DNA from: Oxalobacter formigenes
GTDB taxonomy: Bacteria; Pseudomonadota; Gammaproteobacteria; Burkholderiales; Burkholderiaceae_D
Assembly (NCBI RefSeq): GCF_027158485.1
Contig: NZ_JAMKYJ010000006.1
Direction: 5' to 3' (one strand)
DNA: 64,000 nt
Numbering within the stretch: position 1 is the first letter of the stretch; each line of letters begins with the position of its first letter. Below, piece after piece: positions 26,679-35,554 of the stretch. The position numbers and the translations under genes are program-made. The notes below the pieces were generated by a model, which was not told the DNA's origin, searched no databases, and worked only from the letters and a program-made list of their open reading frames with translations.

Positions 26679-27027
26679 CGTATTTCCTTACGGCCTTTTC
26701 GTCTCATACGGCACCGGTTTCCCGACTGGGCAAACCGGCATGACTCATGACCTTTTTTTAAAAAAGTATTGTAACCAATTTGCCGGAAAAGACCAGTTTC
26801 CCTGAAAAAACCTGATTAAATATTGCAAGACATAAAGATTTGCAGAGAGAAAATAAAAAAAACTGCCATTTTTTCTGTGTCTGTGTTGTTTTTCCCTAAT
26901 TTGGAATAAATTGGTTGTCTGGGTCTTTTTTTATTGTGTTAAAGTTAATGCATTGCCTATAGGAAACATAGGCAATAATTGTCAGTGCCATTACCGAAAA
27001 CCGCAGCCCATTTCCGATTAACACACC
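26679..27027. other. Divergent promoter region, 349 bp
   Basis: AT-rich between the TauE gene and the EAL gene. It must carry both promoters. I see no ORF, repeat or hairpin I would trust. Confidence 0.4.
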
Positions 27028-29019
27028 ATGGCCACCATTGAAGAATTCATCGTAGAAACCAGTAATACATTTGCAGGCATTATTGATTTCGACACATACG
27101 AAATACGATGGATGAATCGGGCTACTTCGGAAACTTTTCCTCTGGCGAAAACGGGGGATGCCTGTTACCGCATTTTTTTCGACCGTTCTTCCCCATGTAC
27201 CGACTGCCCGCTTCTTTCCGTACGGCAAAACCGGCAAACTGTCTCGCAACAGGTTTTTTTCGAAAAGACGCGGCGCTGGATCGAGATGAATTACCAGTAT
27301 GCCGAAATTGACGGACAGCCATGCGGAGTCTGTACGGGCACCGATATCACTGGCTTGAAGTCCAGCCTGATCATGACCGAAAATGTTCTGGACAGTCTGC
27401 ATGCCATCGCTTACATCATCGACCGCAATACCTATGAATTGCGTTTTGCAAACCGGGCTTTGAAAAACCATCTGCCGGGTCTTGTCCCCGGCAAGAAGTG
27501 TCATCAGGTCCTGTGGGACAGAACCGCGCCCTGTGACGTTTGTCCCATGACGGAGCTGAAAGCGAATCACAGCCATAACATCGAAATGTATAACCCGAAA
27601 TTCAGGCGGCTGTTGAGCCTTGACGGTGTTTTGCTGAAAACGGCGCAAAATGAGGATCTGGCCGTTTTTACCGGCCATGATGTGACACACCGTCTGGAAT
27701 ACGAGTCGAAGCTGAAAAAACTGGCTTATTTCGATTCCATGCTGGATGTCGGCAATGCGGCCGGTTTCCACAGGAATGTGGAACTGGCATTAAGGGAAGG
27801 GAAAAACGCCCATCTTTGCCTCGCCAGCATCAAGAATTTCAATAACGTGAATATGCTCTACGGGCGTGAACGGGGCGACTTCATCCTGAAAAGTTTTGCA
27901 TCGGGTTTTCTGAAACATGTGCCCGATGGCAGGGCCTATCGTGTCGGCGGCTGCAAATTCGCCTTTGTTACGGATTCGCCTGAAAAAGGCATGACTGTGC
28001 TGGACAATGTCTGGAAAGACGTTTGCGTCTCGCTTCCTTCCGAAGTGAAGAATTTCCACATTCCCGTCGATTCCGTATCTATCGAGTTTCCCCGTTTTGC
28101 CAATACGCCGGAAATGCTCTTGATTCATGCCGAATACAAACTGAAAACCAATACCAAATCGGAATACGGCAAGCGGATGGTATTCGACGATCACGACCGT
28201 CAGATGATGGAACGCCGTTTTCTGCTGACTTCGGTGATCCGCAAGGCTCTCGACGATGAAACGTTCCGGATTTTCTATCAGCCCATCTATTCTTTCAGGA
28301 ACCAGTCCTACACCAAGGCGGAAGCGCTTTTGCGACTGTACGATGAAAACCTTGGCTGGATCACGCCTGACGAATTCATTCCGATTGCCGAGGAACAGGG
28401 CCTGATTCACGATCTCGGGCTGTACGTTCTGGAACATGTCTGCCGAAAACTGGTCGACAGGAAAAAGAAAGGCCTGCCGCCTGTCGGAATACATATCAAT
28501 GTATCGACCGTCCAGTTTTCAAAAAACGGCTTTTTCGCCAGTTTTATGGAAATTATCGACCGTTACGGGATCGACCCTTCCCAGATTGTCATGGAAGTGA
28601 CGGAAAGTATCATGATCCAGTCGTTCGATTTCATCATGGCGATCATGAAACGGTTCATCGACCGGGGCGTCTGTTTTTCACTGGACGATTTCGGTACCGG
28701 ATATTCGAGCCTGAACTATATCGCCGCCCTGCCGATTTCGAGTATCAAGCTGGACAAATCGTTTATCGACCGTTCGGAGAAATCGGATGTGTATGCCCTT
28801 TTGATCAAAAATGTCGTGGAAATCGCCCGTGGCTTAAAGATCGAGCTGATTGTAGAAGGCGTTGAAACGACAGGACAGGTAAAAACGCTGACGAAAATAG
28901 GCTGTGAGGCGATGCAGGGATATTATTTTTCGAAACCGTTGCCCGAAACCGAACTGGATAATTTCTTCTATCAGGACATTTCCCGCCCGGCCGCTTGCGA
29001 AACGTCGGCCGTTTCGTAA
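27028..29019 (+). CDS. PAS-PAS-(degenerate GGDEF)-EAL cyclic-di-GMP phosphodiesterase
   Basis: 663 aa, cytoplasmic. Two PAS-like sensor repeats (residues about 10-105 and 120-225), each with a CxxC (SPCTDCPLL near 56, APCDVCPMT near 169), then a GGDEF domain whose active-site loop is GGCKF, hence inactive as a cyclase, then an EAL domain with EALLRL (Glu432), NVS, EVTES, DDFGTGYSSL (Asp553-Asp554) and EGVET, all catalytic residues present. So it should hydrolyse c-di-GMP in response to a signal sensed by the paired-Cys PAS domains (redox or metal, inference). The 3' end overlaps the convergent diguanylate cyclase gene by 49 bp. Confidence 0.9.
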   Translation: MATIEEFIVETSNTFAGIIDFDTYEIRWMNRATSETFPLAKTGDACYRIFFDRSSPCTDCPLLSVRQNRQTVSQQVFFEKTRRWIEMNYQYAEIDGQPCGVCTGTDITGLKSSLIMTENVLDSLHAIAYIIDRNTYELRFANRALKNHLPGLVPGKKCHQVLWDRTAPCDVCPMTELKANHSHNIEMYNPKFRRLLSLDGVLLKTAQNEDLAVFTGHDVTHRLEYESKLKKLAYFDSMLDVGNAAGFHRNVELALREGKNAHLCLASIKNFNNVNMLYGRERGDFILKSFASGFLKHVPDGRAYRVGGCKFAFVTDSPEKGMTVLDNVWKDVCVSLPSEVKNFHIPVDSVSIEFPRFANTPEMLLIHAEYKLKTNTKSEYGKRMVFDDHDRQMMERRFLLTSVIRKALDDETFRIFYQPIYSFRNQSYTKAEALLRLYDENLGWITPDEFIPIAEEQGLIHDLGLYVLEHVCRKLVDRKKKGLPPVGIHINVSTVQFSKNGFFASFMEIIDRYGIDPSQIVMEVTESIMIQSFDFIMAIMKRFIDRGVCFSLDDFGTGYSSLNYIAALPISSIKLDKSFIDRSEKSDVYALLIKNVVEIARGLKIELIVEGVETTGQVKTLTKIGCEAMQGYYFSKPLPETELDNFFYQDISRPAACETSAVS

Positions 29020-30332
29020 ACGGGTTCAATACGGTTGACGACAATACCGTCGCGCCCCTTTTCCTTGACGGCATAGAGCGCTTCATCCGCTTTTGAAAAC
29101 AGCGTGTTCAGTGTCGACTCGTTTTTGGCGATGACGCCGCCGATGGAAAGGGTCAGAGGCATCGGGTCACCCTGATTTCTGAATTCTTTCATACGGGCCT
29201 GCAGTGCGGCCAGACGATTGTTCAGGGATTGTTCGTTTTCAAAACGCGGGATGAAAATGACGAATTCATCGCCGCCCCACCGGCATAATACGTCGGTTGC
29301 ACGAAAAACCTCACGCATCGCCTCCCCCATGAAACGCAGGACGGCATCACCGAGAATATGCCCGTAAACATCGTTGAAACTTTTGAAATGATCGATGTCG
29401 ATCAAAAGGAAAGTGTTCCATTCGTCAGGTTTGGCGCCATACAGGGATTCACGGATCAGTTTTTCAGCCGTGGCACGGTTAACCAATCCGGTCTGCGAAT
29501 CCATCCGGCTTTTTGCGAGCAGGGTCTCGCCTGTTTCATTGGCACGTTTCAGGCGGGTAATATCCTGCGCACTGGAGAAAACAAAGAATTTTTCCTCGTC
29601 TACTCCCGGGTCCCTGATCAGGGCATTTGTAATCATGAAGTCGTGACGCCCATCGGAATAATTGACGGTACAGGGCACCTTGCAGATACCACTTTCCCGG
29701 ATGCGGGAAACGAGCGCGTCGAGATCGAAATAAGCTTCATAGTCTTCCCGTTCTTCAGGGACGACGATATTGTCTGCAAACCAGCGTATCTGTTCCTTCC
29801 AGGACGATTTCGGCTGCATTTGCCGATGGTCGTGGACGAATGTGGTCGCCTCGTCCGTTTCCGGGTTCACGATGATGAAGTTTTCGCACATGTGCCGGAC
29901 GATAAAGCGGATGCATTCATCTTTGAGCCACAAATCGCGGTTTTTTTCGATATGCTCCAGCACGTCTTCCGTTTCGTCGGTCACGGCGCCGATCAGGCCT
30001 TTTTTGTCGCTGGAGAAGATGAAAGACAGGTTTCTGTACTGAATCCGGTTCTCTTCATTGCGAAGCCGGTACCGGATATTATGTTTTCCGTTTTTTTCGA
30101 CTTCGGCCAGTATTTTCTCCAGTCGTATTTCTTTCAGGAAATGATCCCTGTCGGCAACAACGATCTGTGTATCGGCAAAACGTTCATTCGCAGCATCAAA
30201 ATCCCCATCAGACGGGACATTTAACAAGGTCTTTTCACGCAGGAAAGTAAAATGATATCGCCGCGAAGCGGTATCAATTGATAAAACGGCTTCGAAATCA
30301 TGGGAAACAAGAGTCTGAAGTATGTTTTGCAT
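28971..30332 (-). CDS. Diguanylate cyclase (GGDEF), paralogue 1
   Basis: 453 aa. A large N-terminal sensor region (residues 1-270, PAS-like, with IRFIVRHMCENFIIVNPETDEATTFV and GRHDFMITN) and a C-terminal GGDEF domain with WGGDEF near 350 and DIDHFKSFNDVYGH. Makes c-di-GMP from two GTP. No RxxD inhibitory site is obvious before the motif. Next to its paralogue on the same strand; probably arose by tandem duplication. Confidence 0.92.
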   Translation of the reverse strand: MQNILQTLVSHDFEAVLSIDTASRRYHFTFLREKTLLNVPSDGDFDAANERFADTQIVVADRDHFLKEIRLEKILAEVEKNGKHNIRYRLRNEENRIQYRNLSFIFSSDKKGLIGAVTDETEDVLEHIEKNRDLWLKDECIRFIVRHMCENFIIVNPETDEATTFVHDHRQMQPKSSWKEQIRWFADNIVVPEEREDYEAYFDLDALVSRIRESGICKVPCTVNYSDGRHDFMITNALIRDPGVDEEKFFVFSSAQDITRLKRANETGETLLAKSRMDSQTGLVNRATAEKLIRESLYGAKPDEWNTFLLIDIDHFKSFNDVYGHILGDAVLRFMGEAMREVFRATDVLCRWGGDEFVIFIPRFENEQSLNNRLAALQARMKEFRNQGDPMPLTLSIGGVIAKNESTLNTLFSKADEALYAVKEKGRDGIVVNRIEPVYETADVSQAAGREMS

Positions 30333-30375
30333 GTCGTTTTATCCCGAAATTACGTCAGACATGCCCGACTGAAAG

Positions 30376-31692
30376 TCAGGAAAGACGTAAAAGCGATATT
30401 CCATTTCGGCCATGGTTTTTAACATCGTAAAGGGCTTCATCGGCCTTCTGGTAAAGCATATTCAGGGTTGTCCCGTTCGGGGCACATACACCGCCGATAG
30501 ACAGGTTGACCTGCAACGGCATTCCCTTGCTTGAAAATGTATTCATTTTATCGCGCAAAATGGTCAGGCGGCTGGTCAGGACCTTTTCATCGGCAAAACC
30601 CTTGATAAAGACAACAAACTCGTCTCCGCCCCAGCGGCAGAGAATGTCATCGGAACGGAAAACTTCCCGCATGCAATTGCCCATGTGGTGCAGGACTTCA
30701 TCACCCGTCATGTGACCGTACTCATCGTTCACGTTCTTGAAATGGTCGATGTCCAGAATCATGAAGGTGTTCCATGAATCGTTTTTCGCGGCATAAAGAT
30801 GCTCACGGATGTTCTTTTCAGTCGTGGCCCGGTTCAAAAGATGCGTTAACGGATCGAACTGGCTGGAGACGAGCAATTCCCGGTTTCTTGCCTCGGCGGC
30901 CCTGATTGACGTAATGTCCTGTGCACACAGGAAAAGATACCGGGATTTTTTATGACGTTCGGACGGGTCGTCGATCAGGGTGGACGTCACGGCAAAATCG
31001 TGACGGCCACCCTTGTAATTCACCGGAAAGGTAATGCTGGATATGCCCCCTTCTTCCATAATGCGTTCCATCAGGGCATCCAGTTTGAAGTATTGAAGGT
31101 ATCTGTCCCTGTCCTGGGCAACGACAATATTGTCTGCAAACCAGTTGATCTGGCTTTCATAATGGTTCTTGCAGGCAATATTGCCTTCGCTGTTGGTGAA
31201 GGTGGTGCATTCATGTGTGGAGACGTTCACGATCATGAAGTTTTCACACATGTTTTCGACAATGAAACGGATACCTTCGTTTTTCAGTCGCAAATCCAGA
31301 TTTTTTTCGTATTGCCTGTGTACTTCATTCGTCTCGTCACGGATGGCGCATATAAAAGAGGAACTGTTTTTTCCGGGAATAAAGGAAATGCTTCGGTAAT
31401 GCAGTTCGTTCTTATCCGAATAACGGCGATATTTGACGGAAAGCGGTTCGTTTCCTGCCATTTTCGCCAGAACGTGACCCAGCTGTGTTTCAGTCAGAAA
31501 AATACTCCTGTCAGCCTCACAGATTTTATCTGTGGCGATGAAATCCCTGACCTGTGACATCGGCCCTTCCTCCGGGAACTGGATAAGGGCATCCGGTTTG
31601 GAAATGATTTTCCGGAAACGGTCGGTCGCAGGATTGACTTCGAAAACCACTTCGTAGTTCTGTAAAACCAGTGTTTCCAATACTCTGTCCAT
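30376..31692 (-). CDS. Diguanylate cyclase (GGDEF), paralogue 2
   Basis: 438 aa. Aligns end to end with the preceding paralogue (IRFIVENMCENFMIVN, QINWFADNIVV, GRHDFAVTSTLIDDP, RWGGDEFVVFIKGF). The catalytic GGDEF is intact. The two genes are 43 bp apart and likely one operon transcribed leftwards. The sensor domains diverge most in their first 110 residues, so they may see different signals. Confidence 0.92.
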   Translation of the reverse strand: MDRVLETLVLQNYEVVFEVNPATDRFRKIISKPDALIQFPEEGPMSQVRDFIATDKICEADRSIFLTETQLGHVLAKMAGNEPLSVKYRRYSDKNELHYRSISFIPGKNSSSFICAIRDETNEVHRQYEKNLDLRLKNEGIRFIVENMCENFMIVNVSTHECTTFTNSEGNIACKNHYESQINWFADNIVVAQDRDRYLQYFKLDALMERIMEEGGISSITFPVNYKGGRHDFAVTSTLIDDPSERHKKSRYLFLCAQDITSIRAAEARNRELLVSSQFDPLTHLLNRATTEKNIREHLYAAKNDSWNTFMILDIDHFKNVNDEYGHMTGDEVLHHMGNCMREVFRSDDILCRWGGDEFVVFIKGFADEKVLTSRLTILRDKMNTFSSKGMPLQVNLSIGGVCAPNGTTLNMLYQKADEALYDVKNHGRNGISLLRLS

Positions 31693-31957
31693 ATTCCCTA
31701 TGCCCGAGCAGCACTCTCAATTGATCCAGTTTAGCACAATGTTGCCTTCCATCAATATGACATATCGTCTGCGACTGGAATGCTTTACACACTTTTATAA
31801 TATTCCATATTAGGATATGGAATATTTTGCCGTAATGATACCAGTTTGCGTCATTATGGATACAATTGATTTGCCTTTGACTGTCAATTTGTACAAGGCT
31901 TGCCGGTGGGCGTTAAAACGCCAGAATGCGGGAATACGGTTAAACGATAATGGTATG

Positions 31958-33403
31958 TCAGTCTTCAGGAGCGACAGGCAAGGGTTTGCTGTCCTGTTTT
32001 TTGGGCACTTTGCCGCTGTCAGGCGTAATGTGGATGAATATGACGGTCGAGATGGCTGCCAGAAAACCGAGGCACAGATAGGTTCCGGCAAAAGCGGTTA
32101 TGACGTCGTGTGCGGAGGTCAGCGGAATGCCATCGGTGAATTCAGACAGGATGGCGGCGGCGATGGCGACCCCCATACTCATGGACAGTTGCATGATGAC
32201 GGAGAGGAGACTGTTTCCGCTGCTGGCCTGCTCTTCCGACAAATCGACCAGGGTGACCGTGTTCATGGCGGTGAACTGCGTGGAGTTGATAATGCCGAAT
32301 ATGGTGAAAATGACGAGCATCAGCCAGAAAGGCATTTCTTTTGAAATGGTCGAAAAGAGCGCGATCATGGCGCCCAGAAGCAGGGTATTGACGGTCAGGA
32401 TCAGGCGATACCCGAACCGGTTGACCAGCCGGGTGGCCGCGCTTTTGGCGATGACGGCGCCGATGGTCATGGGAATCATGGTCATCCCGGCTTTCATCGG
32501 GGAGTATCCCATCCCGATCTGGAGAAGCAACGGTGTCAGAAAAGGCATTGCTCCATTTCCCAGCCGTGCAAACAGGTTTCCCAGAATGCCGACGGAGAAG
32601 TTCCTGACCTTGAAAAGGTCAGGCGAAAAGAGCGGCATCGGGTGCCATCTGGAATACATGATATAACCGACGAGACAGACCAGCCCGAAGACCATCATGA
32701 GCACCATCGGCGCATAGGCCAGATGCAGCTCGCCAATGCCCTGCAACCCCAGTGTGATGGTCAGCATGAACGTGCCGAAGAGCAGGAAACCGACGGTGTC
32801 GAAAGGATGAAGGTCCCCTCCCCGCGTCAGATACGGCATGTATTTCAGGGTAGCCAGTATGCCGATGATCCCGACAGGGATGTTGATCAGGAAAATCCAG
32901 TGCCATGACGCATACTGGACGAGAAAGCCGCCCAGTGTGGGGCCGATCAACGGGCCGACGAGTCCCGGAATGGTGATGAAGCTTAAAACGGTGACAAGCT
33001 GTTCGCGTGGATAGGCACGCAAGACAACCAGCCGTCCGACGGGAACCATGAGCGCACCGCCGATGCCCTGAAGAATCCGGCAGCCGACGATGATGTTCAG
33101 GCTGGGTGACAAGGCACAGGCCAGAGACCCCAGCGTGAACAGGGCGATGGCGAAAAGGAAAATCTGCTTGATGCCGAATTTGTCGGCAAGCCAGCCGGAA
33201 GCCGGGATGACCAGCGCGACGGTCAGCATGTAGGAGATGATGACGCTTTGCATCCGCAAGGGATTGGTGCCCAGGTCATGTGCCATGGCGGGCAGCGCGG
33301 TATTTAAAATCGTGCTGTCCAGCATCTGCATGAAAAAGGCGATCGCGACCACCCACGGCAGTATTTTTGCCGTTTTCGGATCGAGCACCGGTTTGTCAGG
33401 CAT
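31958..33403 (-). CDS. DHA2-family MFS multidrug exporter (MdtD-like)
   Basis: 481 aa, 14-helix type. Motif D1 LDSTILNTALPAMA, motif A LADKFGIKQ, and motif C GLVGPLIGPTLGG are all present, as is GCRILQGIGGALMVPVGRL. Proton-driven export of hydrophobic drugs or similar compounds. The first residue is ATG 33403. Stands alone, with its terminator not obvious in the 265 bp downstream. Confidence 0.9.
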   Translation of the reverse strand: MPDKPVLDPKTAKILPWVVAIAFFMQMLDSTILNTALPAMAHDLGTNPLRMQSVIISYMLTVALVIPASGWLADKFGIKQIFLFAIALFTLGSLACALSPSLNIIVGCRILQGIGGALMVPVGRLVVLRAYPREQLVTVLSFITIPGLVGPLIGPTLGGFLVQYASWHWIFLINIPVGIIGILATLKYMPYLTRGGDLHPFDTVGFLLFGTFMLTITLGLQGIGELHLAYAPMVLMMVFGLVCLVGYIMYSRWHPMPLFSPDLFKVRNFSVGILGNLFARLGNGAMPFLTPLLLQIGMGYSPMKAGMTMIPMTIGAVIAKSAATRLVNRFGYRLILTVNTLLLGAMIALFSTISKEMPFWLMLVIFTIFGIINSTQFTAMNTVTLVDLSEEQASSGNSLLSVIMQLSMSMGVAIAAAILSEFTDGIPLTSAHDVITAFAGTYLCLGFLAAISTVIFIHITPDSGKVPKKQDSKPLPVAPED

Positions 33404-33697
33404 ATGTCACCATGTCAATAAATTATCATCCCATTAGAATTTTTATTTTTGAAAAATACTTTTACAAACAAAAGGATAAAAGACAATTTTTATTTGTTTT
33501 ATTAACTGTTTAAAACGCGAACCAGATGAAAATATCTCTGTTTCAACTATCTTCCTGCACAAAATTTCATCTGTCAGTGTATTACGAATAACGTCAGGAA
33601 CGATTTGACGGTTTACAAAGAAAGAAGCACTTCTGTGTCTGTATCTGTTTTTCCCTGACACCTCGTACCCATAAACGGAGGTTTTCCGATCCGGATT

Positions 33698-34471
33698 TCA
33701 GGGGTTTCGTGTTCTTATGGCGGCCATTTCCGCTTTGGCTTTTTCAAGTTGCCTTGTGAAGCCTGGATCGCTGTGCAGTTGCGCGACTACGGCAGCGCCG
33801 GGCATCCTGCCTGCCTTCACATCGCTTTGCCAGTGAAAGCCGCAGATCACGCGTGATTGCCCCATTTCATAGCCCCGTTTCAGTATGGCGGCCTGAGCCT
33901 CCGGCGTGATTTCTGCCAGTATCCATGCCATTCCCAAGCCCATGGTGAAATGGCCCGTAGGATAGGAACCATTATGCCGGTGGCTGTCCTTATCCCAGGG
34001 GGCGCAGGTTTCATTTTCCGTCTTGTCATAAACGTATGGCCGCTTGCGCCTGTCATGCTTTTTGGCAGACCGGGCGGCTTCATGCTGTGCCCGGATATAA
34101 ACGAGCATGAGTTCATATAGTGCCGGTGTATCCTTTTTGCCGATTTTCATGCCAAAGGCCTCTTCAAACCATGCTCCTGCATTTTTATCGAGTCGGGTGT
34201 CGGCATCGAAAGCGGCTTGCTGCCAGCGTTTGCTCCCCTTCTCCGCCTGTGTCTGCCGGTAAATTTCGCTGTCCCGGGCAAAGTCGATGCTGTCATTTCC
34301 GGGAGGGGCTGGCAAAAAGTCGACGCTTTTAATGATTTCGATACGAGATATGGCTGTATCTTTGGCACAAGCGGTCTGCACCAGTGTTCTGACAGGGGCA
34401 ACAGGCATGAAAACATCAGGGCATTTTTTTATGGCAAACCTTTGCGTCTTTCTCCCTTTTTCAAGGGGCAC
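33698..34471 (-). CDS. PAP2/class A acid phosphatase (PhoN-like)
   Basis: 257 aa with the three motifs of the vanadium-haloperoxidase/acid-phosphatase fold: KKHDRRKRP (KX6RP), YPTGHFTMGLG (PSGH) and SRVICGFHWQSD (SRX5HX3D). LPAPPGNDSIDFARDSEIY resembles the N-terminal region of PhoN/PhoC. A secretion signal would be expected, yet no clear one is present: the start is a weak GTG at 34471 without a ribosome site, and the region 34400-34470 carries A7 and other slippage-prone runs. The N-terminus may therefore be damaged or misassigned. Confidence 0.82.
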   Translation of the reverse strand: MPLEKGRKTQRFAIKKCPDVFMPVAPVRTLVQTACAKDTAISRIEIIKSVDFLPAPPGNDSIDFARDSEIYRQTQAEKGSKRWQQAAFDADTRLDKNAGAWFEEAFGMKIGKKDTPALYELMLVYIRAQHEAARSAKKHDRRKRPYVYDKTENETCAPWDKDSHRHNGSYPTGHFTMGLGMAWILAEITPEAQAAILKRGYEMGQSRVICGFHWQSDVKAGRMPGAAVVAQLHSDPGFTRQLEKAKAEMAAIRTRNP

Positions 34472-34609
34472 TGGCAGAATCAGTCATTCTGAAAGCATGT
34501 TTCATTTCAATGGGTGCCTGCCGATGGACAAGAGGATTACCATGAACGAATAATGACCAAAAACGCCGAATGCGCCGGAAAGACAGGCATAAAACCACTC
34601 AACAAAAAA

Positions 34610-34635
34610 TGCCGGGGCAGTTTCTCGCCCCGGCA
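34610..34635. terminator. Intrinsic terminator of ppa
   Basis: TGCCGGGGC / GCCCCGGCA, 9 bp stem, with A/T runs on both sides, 23 bp beyond the ppa stop. Confidence 0.88.
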
Positions 34636-34657
34636 ATTTTCATTTTGTTCCTGATCA

Positions 34658-35200
34658 TCAGGCTTTGGAATATTCAGGGAATTTCTGTTTGTATTTTTCA
34701 ATGCAGCTGGCGATGATTTCTTCAGCGCAGGTGTGGTCCTTGATGGATTCGATGAAGGTTTTCTTGCCTTCGAGCGCCTTGTACACGGAGAAGAAATGGG
34801 ACATTTCTTTCATGATGTGTTCCGGCAGTTCGCTGATGTCTTCGTAGCTGTTGAAGGTCGGGTCACCGTAAGGCAAGGCAATGATTTTTTCGTCTTTTTC
34901 GCCACCGTCTTCCATCATGATGACGCCGATCGGGAAACAGCGTGCCATGGACAGAGGCACCAGTGTTTCGGAACACAGAACCAGCACGTCCAGAGGATCG
35001 TTGTCGTCAGCCAGTGTCTTTGGAATGAAACCGTAGTTGGCCGGATAGTGGGTGGAGGTATAGAGAATACGATCCATCAGCAGCATGCCGGTTTCCTTGT
35101 CGAGTTCGTATTTGACCTTGCAGCCCTTCGGAATTTCGATGACGCCGTAAAAGTCCTGCGGATTGACACGTGAGGAAGCGATGTCGTGCCAGATATTCAT
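34658..35200 (-). CDS. ppa: Inorganic pyrophosphatase (family I)
   Basis: 180 aa soluble enzyme hydrolysing PPi to 2 Pi. Contains IEIPKGCKVKYELDKETG, YP.NYGFIP and the metal-binding signature DDNDPLDVLVL. AAGGAG upstream of ATG 35200. The length is typical of bacterial family I enzymes. Stand-alone gene with its own terminator. Confidence 0.96.
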   Translation of the reverse strand: MNIWHDIASSRVNPQDFYGVIEIPKGCKVKYELDKETGMLLMDRILYTSTHYPANYGFIPKTLADDNDPLDVLVLCSETLVPLSMARCFPIGVIMMEDGGEKDEKIIALPYGDPTFNSYEDISELPEHIMKEMSHFFSVYKALEGKKTFIESIKDHTCAEEIIASCIEKYKQKFPEYSKA

Positions 35201-35554
35201 GTGTTACTCCTTTTATTCTGCTCTTCTTTTGAAAGATATTTTTAACGGGATTTATGGTGCCGATGGTTTGAACCGGAACACCCCGGGTTTTTCCCTTTTT
35301 TCGCAAATACGGCCGGATTATTTGACCGGCCGTTCTGTTTAATGGCTTGCCCCTGCATTCAAGTCAGGCAAACGCACATTTCTGCGGGACAGGCTGTACC
35401 GGTTGAAACTATTCTCTTTCCGGTATTTTATGGCCGCCCTGAAAAACATGAAATTTTAACAGCTGGAACGGTTTTTTTGAATAAAAATCGTTTTTTTGCG
35501 CTGGGAAAACGCCGCATTTTCCGCTGCCTGTTGCATTTTCCCTGTGAAGCTTTT
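35201..35554. other. Gap of 354 bp between ppa and mgtA
   Basis: Promoter region of ppa. ACGGCCGG (35309-35316) and CCGGCCGT (35326-35333) form a strong hairpin, which could be the mgtA terminator though only a short U-rich tract follows on that strand. No gene seen. Confidence 0.45.

Noticed and set aside
34147..34416. Frameshift restoring a signal peptide to the acid phosphatase
   Set aside because: The hydrophobic alternative frame (ALMFSCLLPLS) does not rejoin the phosphatase frame without a second shift.
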